64,000 nucleotides of DNA from Chrysogorgia sp. JL179-B06 (Eukaryota; Cnidaria; Anthozoa; Scleralcyonacea; Chrysogorgiidae). Both the position numbers and the translations under genes were made by a program. The stretch lies in the NCBI GenBank assembly GCA_035772405.1, contig JAYKKM010000066.1, positions 536,001-600,000 on the forward strand, read 5' to 3'. Below the pieces are notes generated by a model that did not search any database, was not told where the DNA came from, and saw only the letters and a program-made list of their open reading frames with translations. Below, one piece after another: positions 34,166 through 44,694 of this stretch; positions within the stretch are counted from its first letter, which is position 1, and each line of letters starts with the position of its first letter.

Positions 34166-34746
34166 TTCTAGGCAGTACTGTACATGAAATAATTGAAACT
34201 TCTGATTCCCATGACCAACCAGCAAGCTCGGCAATCAGGTAATATATATGACGAGTACAAGACATTACTTCATACATACATACTATGTTCATGCATAATC
34301 ATGCATTATGAGTTCATATTCACTTCTGTTATTTAGTTCAAAAAAATGCCACAAATTGGGAATTCGGAATGGGTTTAATTGCAGCAAAGAACGCAACATG
34401 TCCAACGTACTGTCGATGAATCCGAAAAGACTAAAAGCAGAGGTTATTTTGTGTGGGGTTGCACATCTATATCATTTGGCTTCCGAGGTTTAACTGACAC
34501 TTATATTTTATGATTTGCAGGAACAACAGCACTGGCAATTGATATAATATTTCTTTCATATTAGTGATTGATTGCAGCAGACAAAGAATGATATTACAAT
34601 GCAACAAATGTTCGAGGAGATACAGGCGATTGCTGGAAATGGTAATATGTGTGTGTTTGATTTGCTTCAATCATAACAACTTTTTATCAGTTTATTTGTA
34701 AAAACTCAGTAGACGTTTCGCGCTGTATGCTCCACCAATCAGGGGC

Positions 34747-34980
34747 ATGCCCTCAATGCCGATTTTAGATTCGGTGGCAACAGAATTACATTTTAAGTGT
34801 ATTGCAGAAGGAGTGCAAGTATCATTAGATGTCTGTAACAAGAAATACGACATTTTTGACGTATACTTGCCCTGTCAGTGCAATTTAACTTGGGACAAAT
34901 CCGAAACGAGTCGTCCACTGGTATCTATTGCCAAAACTAATAGTGATGCTACCTACGTACTCCTGGAAGAACGTCAATGA
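34747..34980 (+). CDS. Putative exon or ORF of the tandem unit, copy 3 (77 aa)
   Basis: The predicted protein is identical to the one at 29464-29697. Copy 3 is cut off at about 35040, where a TIR element begins. The reading frame continues upstream through PPIRG, so the Met may be internal to an exon. Function unknown. Confidence 0.35.
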   Translation: MPSMPILDSVATELHFKCIAEGVQVSLDVCNKKYDIFDVYLPCQCNLTWDKSETSRPLVSIAKTNSDATYVLLEERQ

Positions 34981-35331
34981 AAAAAGACCAGGACAAAAAA
35001 AGAAATGCTAAGTTACAAGTATGTTTATCATATGTAGACTATGGGGCGCCAAGTGTGAATTTATTATTTAGTGCTAATAGTGTCCACATTTTCCTTATTT
35101 ATTTGGTTATATCAAATAACCAAATTATTTGCCGTTCACAAATTGGTTATATCAAATAACGAAATTATTTGCCGTTCGCAAATTGGTTATATCAAATAAC
35201 CAAAATAATCGCAGTGCCACAAATTGGTTATATCAAATAACCAAATTATTCGCCGTACCTCAAATTGGTTATATCAAATAACCAAAATATTCGCCGTGCC
35301 TCAAATTGGTTATATCAAATAACCAAAATAA

Positions 35332-37730
35332 GGGACCATGCAAAAATTACCAAAAGGCTGGGCCGGTGGAAAACATGGCAGGGCTATGACTTTTTTTGGT
35401 CACACAAAAGGCAGGGCCATTAGCTTTTTATAATAACTAATAGCAGGGCACCTACTTTTTCTGTTATTAAAACATTGACTTAATAACACCTCCAAGAGTA
35501 TAATCTTACAAATAATATATCTAAGAATATATTATAAATTTTAAAATAAAATAATATAATATAAATACTATAAACAATATAATAGATACAGTATCTGTAC
35601 AACATCTGCCTCATATTAAAGCATGATTTGGGGTGGATAGAGTGTGAAAAAAGCAATGGATAGGGGTTTTGTGCATCCACTCTTCTCATTAACTCGTTCA
35701 CTGGTCTCATATATCCTCCGCTGTAGTAGCACTACACACATCCAAAGATTGACACACCTGGGTACAAGGCAGGTATAACATATATATATATATATATGAA
35801 GGCCGACTAGTGTAAAGGTTTGAATACTCTGCAACACAACTCAGAAGTACCCACTCCATAATTGCTGTTTGAACGACATAACAGTCAATCTTGTACATCT
35901 TTTGTTTGACTTTTATCTCAACCTGCGCGACTCCTTTGCAGTTAACTCTAGTTCCATCTGCCATTTCCAGTCGTCTTGAATAGCTTTAACCCCTCCTGAA
36001 TTACGAACGAAAATGGCAATATTGATACCTCTGCCCCTGAGTCACAGATAACTCGCACTAACGTTCCTTATAACTTTGTTGCACCATTGCTGATATAGTG
36101 ATAAATCATTTTGCAGCAGCTGAGAACATGTTAATTGTTAATGGTTGTTCCCCACCCACTTTGTAGTTTAGAGTGGGTGATGGAACTTGGGATGTTGACT
36201 GGCAATTTCGAGCAATGTGTCCTGGTTTCCAACAACGTTGACACAAATGAACAAATGGACAATCCTTTCTAAAATGATGTTCAGATTCACAGTGAAAACA
36301 TTTCGGCTTACTTTCTACTCCATTCCATCCTGCTCTTGAAGGATTTCTCGGTTTCCGATTATAATTGCCAAAGCGACCTCTTCCAGAAATTTGTCTTCAC
36401 GAATCCATAGACGTGCGTTGCCTTGGCGACCGCCTACGAAATTGATCTGCTTCTCATCGTCGACTCTTGTGCCAAATACTGCTGCGATTTCTTCTTTAAC
36501 CATTTGTCATAGATTGTGGTTGCGCGTATCTTCGGTACTCTTTATTTCGTTTATGGTGGCTGGTTTAAAATGTGGTTTTCTTTTCTAGATCAGTTCTAAT
36601 CGTTCAAGTTCCTCGGACAACGCTGTTTATATGTTCATGTCTCTATATTTCCCCTTGTTCATTAGCTTTCTACTCCCATAGCTGCCAAAAATTTATCTTG
36701 CAGCATTTGTTTATAAGTCTTTGCTGCAGTATCTTCTTCGACTTCGCTCAAACCTGGGTAGGCCTTTCTGGTTATCTTCTCTACACGCCACGACAATTGT
36801 GCTGGAGTGTCATCGCCTTGTCGTTTTAGTTGAGCCAACTCGGCCACAACAGTCTCGTGGTCGACAGCCACTTTGTCGAACTCCTTCTTTAGAGCCTCCT
36901 TAACTTTCTTCAGATCGTTCTGGTCCGTCTTGCGATGCACAAAAACGGGTTCGGTCTAGTTTACTTGCTATAGCATGAGCCTCTTGTTTTCCTTCGAACT
37001 TCTTCGTCAAGCAAAAAAATTTCATCTTCATAATAGTCACAGATCAATATCTCCCCCACCATCAAATACGTCGACTCTTCTTTCAGACATTTCTATCAAG
37101 GTTTGAATACTCTTTTTGAATATTAATGTACTCTCAACAGTAACACAACAATGTCTCCAAGATTTCCTGATTTGCTCTTATTTTTCCCTTATTTTGAACA
37201 AAATTTCCTTCAACAATTTTCACTGGCGGAAGTGGGCTCGATCTTTATCTTCCAAGACGGGGCCTGTGTAACAACGTTGTTAAAAATAAAAATGCCACTT
37301 CTATTTTTATCCCTTTTATTATGCAATATAGTCACATATATTATATTTTCCCTTAATTTTTCCTTAAAAATTCAAAATTTCCTTCATAATTCCTTCCATT
37401 TTTTTTTTCCTTCAAGTTGTCAAAATTTCCTTAAAAAGCAAAAAATCCTTCCACTGTCTCACGGTTTGTTCGACCCAACACTAGAGCACTGTCGAGGACG
37501 GGAATGTTATGTCATTTCCGGTTACACTAGTCAGACCACCAACACATTTCCTTGATTTTTATTAAGATGAAGACACAATGGGCCTTGGCAGGGCATTGAC
37601 TTTTTACCCTAAAGGTCGATAGTAGGGCAAAGACTTTTTTTACCTTGAAAGCAAGGAGGGCAAGAATTTTTTTTTGTACAATTTTCTTTTTTCCACCGGC
37701 CCAACCTTTTGGTAATTTTTGCATGGTCCC
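35332..37730. mobile_element. 2,399-bp Harbinger-like TIR element carrying gag-protease sequence
   Basis: Ends are GGGACCATGCAAAAATTACC, then AAAAGGCTGGGCCGGTGG, and the inverse ending GGTAATTTTTGCATGGTCCC, about 40 bp with few mismatches. TAA lies outside both ends (35329-35331, 37731-37733), the TWA duplication typical of PIF/Harbinger insertion. It encodes no DDE transposase. On its minus strand it carries a retroelement gag-protease fragment (35960-36940). The rest is AT-rich. Confidence 0.8.
35960..36940 (-). pseudogene. LTR-retroelement gag-protease fragment
   Basis: On the minus strand, in order: a capsid-like segment (TPAQLSWRVEKITRKAYPGL, 36800-36740); two zinc knuckles of CX2CX4HX4C form (CFHCESEHHFRKDC and CQRCWKPGHIARNC, about 36300-36210); and a retropepsin-like ICDSGAEVSIL whose DSGA lies at 36031-36043. 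The frames between these segments are interrupted, and no RT, integrase or LTRs are present. The knuckle pair plus DSGA is diagnostic of gag-pol polyproteins of LTR retrotransposons; the clade is not determined. It appears to be passenger sequence inside the Harbinger-like element. Confidence 0.75.
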
Positions 37731-37914
37731 TAATCGCAGTGCCACAAATTGGTTATATCAAATAACCAAATTATTCGCCGTGCCACAACTTGGTTATATC
37801 AAATAACGAAAATAATTTCTTCACACTTGGCGGGCAGCGCCCGTTGTTCAACATGGTCAGAGGTCAATCGGTTTTTCGCGCTCTTTTTGGGTTGGCAAGA
37901 TGGCGGCGAGCAAT

Positions 37915-38264
37915 GGATCAAGGCAACAGGATCAAGGCAACAGGATCAAGGCAACAGGATCAAGGCAACAGGATCAAGGCAACAGGATCAAGGCAACAGG
38001 ATCAAGGCAACAGGATCAAGGCAACAGGATCAAGGCAACAGGATCAAGGCAACAGGATCAAGGCAACAGGATCAAGGCAACAGGATCAAGGCAACAGGAT
38101 CAAGGCAACAGGATCAAGGCAACAGGATCAAGGCAACAGGATCAAGGCAACAGGATCAAGGCAACAGGATCAAGGCAACAGGATCAAGGCAACAGGATCA
38201 AGGCAACAGGATCAAGGCAACAGGATCAAGGCAACAGGATCAAGGCAACAGGATCAAGGCAACA
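37915..38264. repeat. 25 perfect copies of a 14-bp repeat (GGATCAAGGCAACA)
   Basis: 350 bp equals exactly 25 units, with no visible mismatch. Because 14 is not a multiple of three, each forward frame cycles through the same 14-residue peptide (QQDQGNRIKATGSR), so all three frames are open. The array lies within the first exon of the integrase-like gene. Confidence 0.97.
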
Positions 38265-38837
38265 GGATCTAGCCAGAACGTTAACCGAAGCAATAGGCCG
38301 GGCAATCAATGATACTCTTGCTGCGACACAAGGTCGTGCAGTGCAGGTAAGTGTATACGTTTTGATAACTTTTTAAGCTTGCTTGTCGAACGCTTTATAG
38401 TATTAATTTATTCCACCTTTTAATGAGTATTCCAATACGATTATGAGATACAAGAAAGTTTCCTCTTTTAATATGATAATGTTGTGTATTGCCTGTTGAC
38501 AGCAACAAGGGCAAGTTCACACTGGCACTGCTCAAGTAATTGATGATCGACCATCGCAATCGCCGCAAGGTCAGCAACAGCGACAAATATCATCTGTTTG
38601 TACAGCGAATCATGCCGCAACTACAAGTAGGAGTGCTACAAATAACATCAATACGGTAAGACTGACTGCATAGAAAGTGTTTCCTAATTAGCTAGTATTA
38701 AATTAGATAGTTTATACTGTGTGATTTACTGCTCATTCCCATTTATTACAATGATAAATGATTTTTACTGGGAAACTTATTCAGGATCTGTGCAATACCT
38801 GTATGTGAAAAGGCCGATTTGCTAGTTGGCCCAGTTC

Positions 38838-39066
38838 TCCCAACAAATGGGCCATTCCATTTATTAATATGAGCATCCCACTATTGAGGGGTTGCTTCTC
38901 AATCCCCTCAGGATTATTTTTTTTACCCCCTTGGATATCGGTATTTCCCCGCTTGGAAATCAATAAAATGCTTAAATATAGGTTAATTTTTCCCCTTCTG
39001 CCTCCCCTCTGGATATCTAGATCCTCAATGCAGGGTGTGCACATTTAAAATGGATTGGCCCAATAG
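38838..39066. mobile_element. ~225-bp MITE, ATGGGCCATTCCATTT ends
   Basis: AATGGGCCATTCCATTTATT at the left faces AAAATGGATTGGCCCA at the right. A related end appears at 40470-40495 (TTAAATGGAATAGCCCAT). It lies in intron 2 of the integrase-like gene. Confidence 0.6.
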
Positions 39067-39639
39067 AACACAGTGTTGTGTTCTGTTTAGTTTACCATTA
39101 CAATTTATATCAGATTTTGTGGATAAAATAATAGTATTGCTACATGTCATTGGTACTGTACTGTCTGTACATTAATACATAACTCCCCACTTTATGGTCT
39201 GGGGTTTGTTTACTTTGCTAATGACCAAGTTATTTTTTTGTAGGAGGAAGTTCCAATTGTAGCTATTCCCACTGTGGCTGTTGCAATTGAAAGGTAAGAT
39301 TTGAACACAAAACTATATTATGAATTCTATTGATCCAGGAATTATACTTTAGGTAATTTGGTTATTATTCAGCTATCAATTTCTGCCAAGGGTAGGAGGA
39401 GGAGGGGCAGGCAGGCAACCCGATTGGAATTTGACCACATTTTTTCTCTCGGTCTGAAATTTTCACTATAATACCTACCCTAACAACAACTGATTTACAT
39501 GTATGCTCATCTAATATGTATTTGGTTTTTAATTACTGAAAAGGGAATGAAAACGTCCAATAACCCACTGGTATTTAAAAGCATTGTAAACATCTTATTA
39601 ACCTTTTCTCTCCTATACCGGCCAAAACCCGTGCACATT

Positions 39640-40156
39640 CAGTGGCGACAGCAGACTTCAAAAAGTGGGGTGGCAAAGTATAGGGGGGATCTCTGGGGGT
39701 ATGCTCCCCCAGAAAATTTTAAAAAAGAAAAAAATTTCTAGAATGCTATTTCCTGCATTTTCAGGAGCAACTTAAGACATATTTTATGAGAAATCACGCC
39801 ACAGTGAACAACCTAAGATTTGCAAGGTAAAAATGGCGAGGTTATTAACACAGAAAATATACTTTACATTTCGTTTTGAACTCTCAGAAACGCAACAAAT
39901 ACTTTAATATGATTAATAATAGTATATACATACATAACATGTTACATCGTTGACCATGACCTGTTCTCGATAATCTTTAGCTTAGAAATAGCCCCTGCTA
40001 CAGATACGTTCGTCCAGATTATTTTAAATAATAGTTTTCATTTTGCCAATATTACTACTCTCCCCTGCCAACCCCCCCCTACATATTTCTCACTAACACA
40101 AAACCTGTTCTGGATAACACTCTGGGGGGGGGGCAGATTGCCGGCACTGCTGTGCA
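39640..40156. mobile_element. Probable hAT-type non-autonomous element in intron 3
   Basis: The left end CAGTGGCGACAGCAG and right end CTGCC..GGCACTG are roughly complementary. GTGCACATT precedes and GTGCAATT follows, a degenerate 8-bp duplication. Near each end is a run of G or C (GGGGGGATC; CCCCCC / GGGGGGGGGG), a feature shared with the hAT element at 41957-42724. No gene. Confidence 0.5.
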
Positions 40157-41849
40157 ATTGATACTGTAGTTCACTCTGTCTAATGCCAGGTGATATTACT
40201 CATGAAAGTAGAGCCTCTGGGTTATCGTTATCTTCTTCCTCCCTCAAAGTTTGAAGATCAAATTCTTGTGGTGTTAGTAAATTGTCGGTCTTATATACAT
40301 GAGAGGATTGTATTCCATGAGGGCTTATTTATTTTATTTCTTGGTACGGGGGACCCACTTAATCAGACTGGAATTATTAAGTTTATTAAGAGCACCCACT
40401 CGTTTTTAGTCAGTTTGGGTTGGAAATCCTCAGGGGTTCAGTATTATAAGTGTATCGGGGGGTGTGCATATGTTAAATGGAATAGCCCATTGAGCCTGTA
40501 CGAAGGAAAACTATTGAGGTTACTGTACGTGTATATACCCTAGCCAAAACATGCCAAGGCACTAAGTGCAAATACATGCACAATTTGCATGCATATTTTT
40601 AGATTACAAGTGCCTGTGTTGTAGTGCCTTCACGCATTACAGGGTGTTAATAGTTTGCGGGCCAGTGTAGATATAAAAAATACTAACATGCTGTTTTCCA
40701 TTACTTCAATTGCAGTAAGGCTGGCAGACCAGAAAAAGTGATCCCTAAGAGACAGTTGGAAAATCTTTTAAAGTTGAAAGTTCCTATTTCAGCTATTGCA
40801 AGAGAATTTGACGTTTCTCGACATCTTGTTTACAAAGCCATCCGGGAATATCAAATAGAATATAATAAGTTCACTCCATAATCTCAGCCTGAAATTGAGA
40901 CAGCAGTCTTGGCTTCGAAGCAGCAACATGCCAATGCTGGAGAAGTGATGATTAAAGGGCATCTGGTATCGAAGGGGGTTCATGTACCGAGGCATAAGAT
41001 AAGAAGAGCAATTCATTCTGTTGACCCCGAGGGTGTTAAAGAAAGAAAACAAAAATCAATTAAAAGAAGAGTTTACTCTGTACCATGCGCAAACTATCTT
41101 TGGCATATAGATGGCAATCACAAGCTGATTCGTTGGCGGTTTGTGATCCATCATGGCATTGATGGCTTTAGCAGAATGGTTGTTTTTGCTGGCTGTTCAA
41201 CAAACAACCGAGCAGAAACAGTACACTTACTGTTTTGCAGGGCACTTCCTAAATATGGCAGGCCACTTAGGATTAGAACGGATCATGGTGGTGAGAATGT
41301 GGACATTTGGCAGGACATGATTGCTGCACGGGGTGAGGAGAGCAGACCGCTCAGGTGAGTTAATGCCTGGGTCAAACTTTTCCTCGAACCAGTAATTTAA
41401 TTGCGCGGTATTTGGCGCTTTGCGAAATTTTTTGCGATTAACAAAATGGAGTTACCAAGGAGCGATAGATCGAGCAGGAAGATGTATATTTGCTTGGAGG
41501 TGATCGTGGTTTGTTAACGTCACCCTTTACTGTACAGTAAATTTGAAAACGACGAGTTATTTGAAGGAAGTCGTCAATGGTCAAGGTACGCAATATTTAT
41601 CTGGTTGTTTGTATGAAGGCCGAGTTGTTATATTTAATATAGTGTATATTTTGTTTCGATAATATAAAAACAATAACCAGAACAGTGAAGACAAACGCTT
41701 GTACGGTTTGTCTTCACGCAGCATTTCAAACGTTTATTCATAAAATTACATGTTAAGTTATCTATAACTAAACTTTATACATTTTATTGAATACTGTCAG
41801 TAGATATTTGTTGTTTACTCCAGCCTATTATACATCTTGACAAGTGACA

Positions 41850-42591
41850 CGTGAACATCTTGACAACTTTGAAGTTCTAGCTATTGCTGCGCATATAGGT
41901 TTAATTGAGATGTGATTTTATCATTATAATACAGTATTTATAACTATGGCTTGCTGCAGGGCCTTTTTTAACATATAAGCTGGGGGGGGCAAATGCCCCC
42001 CCATTCCCCCCTTGTGGCCCCCCACTAATCAATTTTTGCCCCCCCAGGAAAAGTCCCTTTTTCTTAAATTTAATCAACAAATAAGCAAGGAATAAAAATT
42101 AAACAAATGGAAAGTAAGTTTTAGCCCTTAATTAACAACTTAGACTGACTTAAATTATTATGTTGGCCTACGTAGCACGCGTCCCCCATTTAAAATCCCG
42201 CAAACAAGCTAGTGTTTTCTGTTTTTTACCAATGTCAAGACGAAGAAATCGAAGTGATAAACGCAATATTATATGACCGATTATAAGCACAATGTATTGG
42301 TAGCTTATGAAGATGCCTAAAGGCTAAAGTGTATATATTGGTTCCGTACTACTTCTGAGTTTATATTAACATGTGTTTCATAATCTTGATACCCATTGTA
42401 ATCGTGCATTTTTAGCAACGGCGTGGTGCCTTAATTTAGCAAAAATTCTTATCAGAAATCGCCGGAAAAGCACTTCTGGGCTTTTCTAAATTGAAAATTT
42501 TCCTTGGGGGGCATGCCCCCAGACCCCCCTAGTAGGTTACCGTTACTTCTTTTGAGCAACCCTGGGTCTGCCACTGATCATGAACTGAAGA

Positions 42592-42622
<31 letters not shown>

Positions 42623-43140
42623 AACGAAAAAGCCTGCCTCAGAGACAGTAAACAAATATTTTGGCCATGAAGGTCCCTTTTAGGAAAATGCCCCCCCACG
42701 GGAAAATCCTTAAAAAAGGCCCTGGCTTGCTGTAATTACACAGTAAAGCTTGCACTAGCTGCCGAAAGACTTGTAAATCTTGACAACCCGCTGCCCAAAG
42801 ATGTGAACATCTTGACAACTTTGAAGTTCTAGCTATTGCTGTGCATTTATATATATAAATATATATATGAGGTTTAATTGAGATGTGATTTTATCATTAT
42901 ACAGTATTTATAATTATGCTCTACACTTTACAGTAATGTAATTACACAGTAAAGCTTGAACTAGCTGCCAAAAGACATGAACATCTTTGAAGTTCTAGCT
43001 ATTGCTGTGCATTTATATAGGTTTAATTGAGATGTGATTTTATCATTATATATATAGTATTTATAACTATGGCTTGCTGTAATTACAGTACAGTAAAGCT
43101 TGTACTAGCTGCCGAAAGACTTGTAAATCTTGACAACCCG
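41850..43140. repeat. Three tandem ~160-bp units, the first split by a hAT element
   Basis: ACTTTGAAGTTCTAGCTATT, then GCTG..GCAT..GGTTTAATTGAGATGTG and TTACAGTAAAGCTTG..CTAGCTGCC, recurs starting near 41865, 42814 and 42985. The first copy is interrupted at GCTTGCTG by the element at 41957-42724. Confidence 0.8.
41957..42724. mobile_element. 768-bp non-autonomous hAT element with perfect 8-bp TSD
   Basis: CAGGGCCTTTTTTAA at the left and TTAAAAAAGGCCCTG at the right are perfect inverted complements. GCTTGCTG flanks both (41949-41956 and 42725-42732). Inside are homopolymeric G/C tracts and an AT microsatellite (42590-42622). No transposase. Confidence 0.93.
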
Positions 43141-43173
43141 GGCCCTTCAGAATTTTACTGTCCGATTAATTAA

Positions 43174-43451
43174 TGCACCTGTCAATGTATAGCCCCAGGC
43201 GAGGGGGGGGCAACCCAAGGGCATTTGACAACTCTCATGCCTGAGGGTAGGGAATTTGACATTAGGAGGGGATATTTGATGACCGGGTCTGCAAGTTGCT
43301 TATGGTGGTGCCTCACCCAGGGGACTTTTACATTATTTCACATGGATGTTTGTCCTGTGAGTAAGGAATTTGACATGTAATCATCGAAAAATGTCAAATC
43401 CCCTGGGTTTGCCCAGCCCCCCTCCCCTGGGGCTAAACATTGACAGGTGCA
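43174..43451. mobile_element. 278-bp MITE, TGCACCTGTCAATGT ends
   Basis: TGCACCTGTCAATGTATAGC, then CCCAGG..GGGGGG, at the left mirrors CCCCCC..CCTGGGGCTAAACATTGA, then CAGGTGCA, at the right. ATGTCAAAT/ATTTGACAT pairs extend the foldback. No clean TSD. Confidence 0.75.
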
Positions 43452-43719
43452 CAATGCAAGAATATTTTACTTGTTGAACTGGGTTGATTGACTACCTGCT
43501 TCCCAGCTTACAGTACCTGTTGCAATATATTGCATTATTCAAGGTAGTTACTTTTTTACCAATTAATTTTTCTGTACAAGACAGCAAATCTGATTAATGA
43601 GGCACCCACTTGAAGCCATCAAAAGAAGCAAACTCATGAACCATTGTTCAGCAGCAGAGTACTCCAGCCCAAAATAATTTTATTTAGCACAGGACAGTAG
43701 TTAGGAAGGAAAATCAGTT

Positions 43720-44340
43720 CAAAATCATTTTGGCACAGCAGTTACCTCTATTAAACGTCAAGAAAGCTTTCCACAAAGTGAATAAGTGATCGAATACCTG
43801 CTTCATTTTGCGGGCTTCGTATTCCTTCGTCGACTCATTTTTATCTCGTTTGATAAAAACCGCTCTAGTCGTGTAATTCCCCACGCGGCCACTTTGGAAA
43901 ATCCGTATGTACGCGGGTGAATAAAACTTATTACCATACGGTATATCTTTGTAGTTTGTCGAACGCGAAAAATTGGCGCAATTTTCAATGTCGCGGAAAG
44001 CCGCTGAACAAATGTACTTTGGTCTCGCCGAAAGGCTCACCTCCTCTTGGCGATAAACTTGAACTTCGCTCGCGTTGCGCGATAGGTTTTCTTCGTTCAG
44101 TAGAAAACATTTTACGCTATATCAGTAGAACATACCTCCAACTTTGTGAATCAAACTTCGAAAGTGGCATTTATATCTCGCAAATAACTCTAAATTAGAT
44201 AATCCGTAATACGACTTATAAAGTTTTGCGCGCGGCCCCGCGTGTGAAAGCGAGATTTCCCCATATTTCCAAATTTGGTCACGTTTACCATATTTGTAAG
44301 TCAACACGAGCTCCTGTAGGAATGGAACGAGTTCAGACAT
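43720..44340 (-). pseudogene. Degraded paralogue of the N-terminal exon of the 44.7-50.0 kb gene
   Basis: In two shifted minus-strand frames the text reads FIHPRTYGFSKVAAWGITR and AVFIKRDKNESTKEYEARKM, then HLFTLW. This aligns with LIHLHTCGFVKVAAWQVTKA, EIKRDENETPKVHRARTNSE and FSSIFAG in the exon at 49221-49975. A frameshift lies between the halves. No later exons of the family are seen downstream before 41.4 kb, so it is a solitary first-exon remnant. Confidence 0.55.
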
Positions 44341-44694
44341 TTACGTTGCTAAGGTGACAGAATGCCTGGCCAAAACATTTAGCCTTTCTGCAAATAGTAA
44401 ATACAAATTGTATAGCGTGGCATGGGTAAAATGAAATATTTTTGTATAATTCTTGTCATTTAAGGATCAAGTGTCCCTTGGAATGTTATTTGTGGAATAT
44501 ATGAGAATACAGAATATATTAAATATACATGGCGTGCTATTTGTTATTATATACAAGAGTGCCTATACAGTATTTACATAAAAGACAGAAATGCTGACTA
44601 TACCTTATGGACATAAAGCAAAAGAACCAACAGGGACAATAAGAAGGTATGTACGACGTGTATATCGATTGTCGAATAGCTACATTCGTGTGTA

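Larger units (their letters stand above)
31479..34180. mobile_element. 2,702-bp TIR element with TA duplication and subterminal arrays
   Basis: Ends are CAGTACTGCCTAGAAATAAC, then CTAAC, and the complementary GTTAGGTTACTTCTAGGCAG, then TACTG. TA flanks both sides (31477-31478, 34181-34182), and the homologous uninterrupted site in copy 1 lacks the insertion. The TA duplication fits Tc1/mariner-like insertion. Just inside the left end is an array of GCGGTGAGGTTGCGGTGGAT, then TA. Just inside the right end is an array of ACCTAGGTT/ACCGAGGTT. No transposase ORF was found. Confidence 0.88.
29468..34750 (+). repeat. ~2.1-kb tandem unit, copy 2 (split by a 2.7-kb element)
   Basis: Copy 2 matches copy 1 along its length but has about 130 extra bases near 29783-29910 and more around 30960-31370. 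A 2,702-bp TA-flanked element (31479-34180) splits it; without that element the unit is about 2.58 kb. The 3' part (34240-34750) is nearly identical to the end of copy 1. Confidence 0.75.
35041..37843. mobile_element. Minisatellite-bearing TIR element, split by a second element
   Basis: GGGGCGCCAAGTGTGAA at the left faces TTCACACTTGGCG, then GGCAGCGCCC, at the right. Its body is an array of ~40-bp units built around the near-palindrome GGTTATATCAAATAACC. Six copies lie at 35100-35330 and about two more at 37745-37805. A 2,399-bp TAA-flanked element (35332-37730) interrupts the array. Removing that leaves about 400 bp, a typical MITE size. Confidence 0.7.
37900..41354 (+). pseudogene. Integrase-core (rve) gene with a 14-bp-repeat first exon; one in-frame stop
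   Basis: Exons 37900-38346, 38503-38655, 39244-39293 and 40716-41354 have canonical borders and matching phases (0, 0, 2). Exon 1 is mostly the 25-copy repeat, then RTLTEAIGRAINDTLAATQG. Exon 2 is Gln-rich. Exon 4 has a helix-turn-helix (VPISAIAREFDVSRHLVYKA) and an integrase-fold core with catalytic-type Asp in LWHIDGNHKL and RTDHGGEN. TAA at 40879-40881 interrupts it between these two domains. The third catalytic acid should lie in a later exon after the GTGAGT donor at 41355, but I could not find it. The family is a transposon-like or domesticated rve integrase seen in many animals. The start was chosen at the ATGGCGGCG just before the repeat. Confidence 0.65.

Noticed and set aside
37749..38376. 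Three overlapping plus-strand ORFs of 158-187 aa
   Set aside because: They are the same 14-bp array read in three frames; only the frame from 37900 connects to downstream exons.
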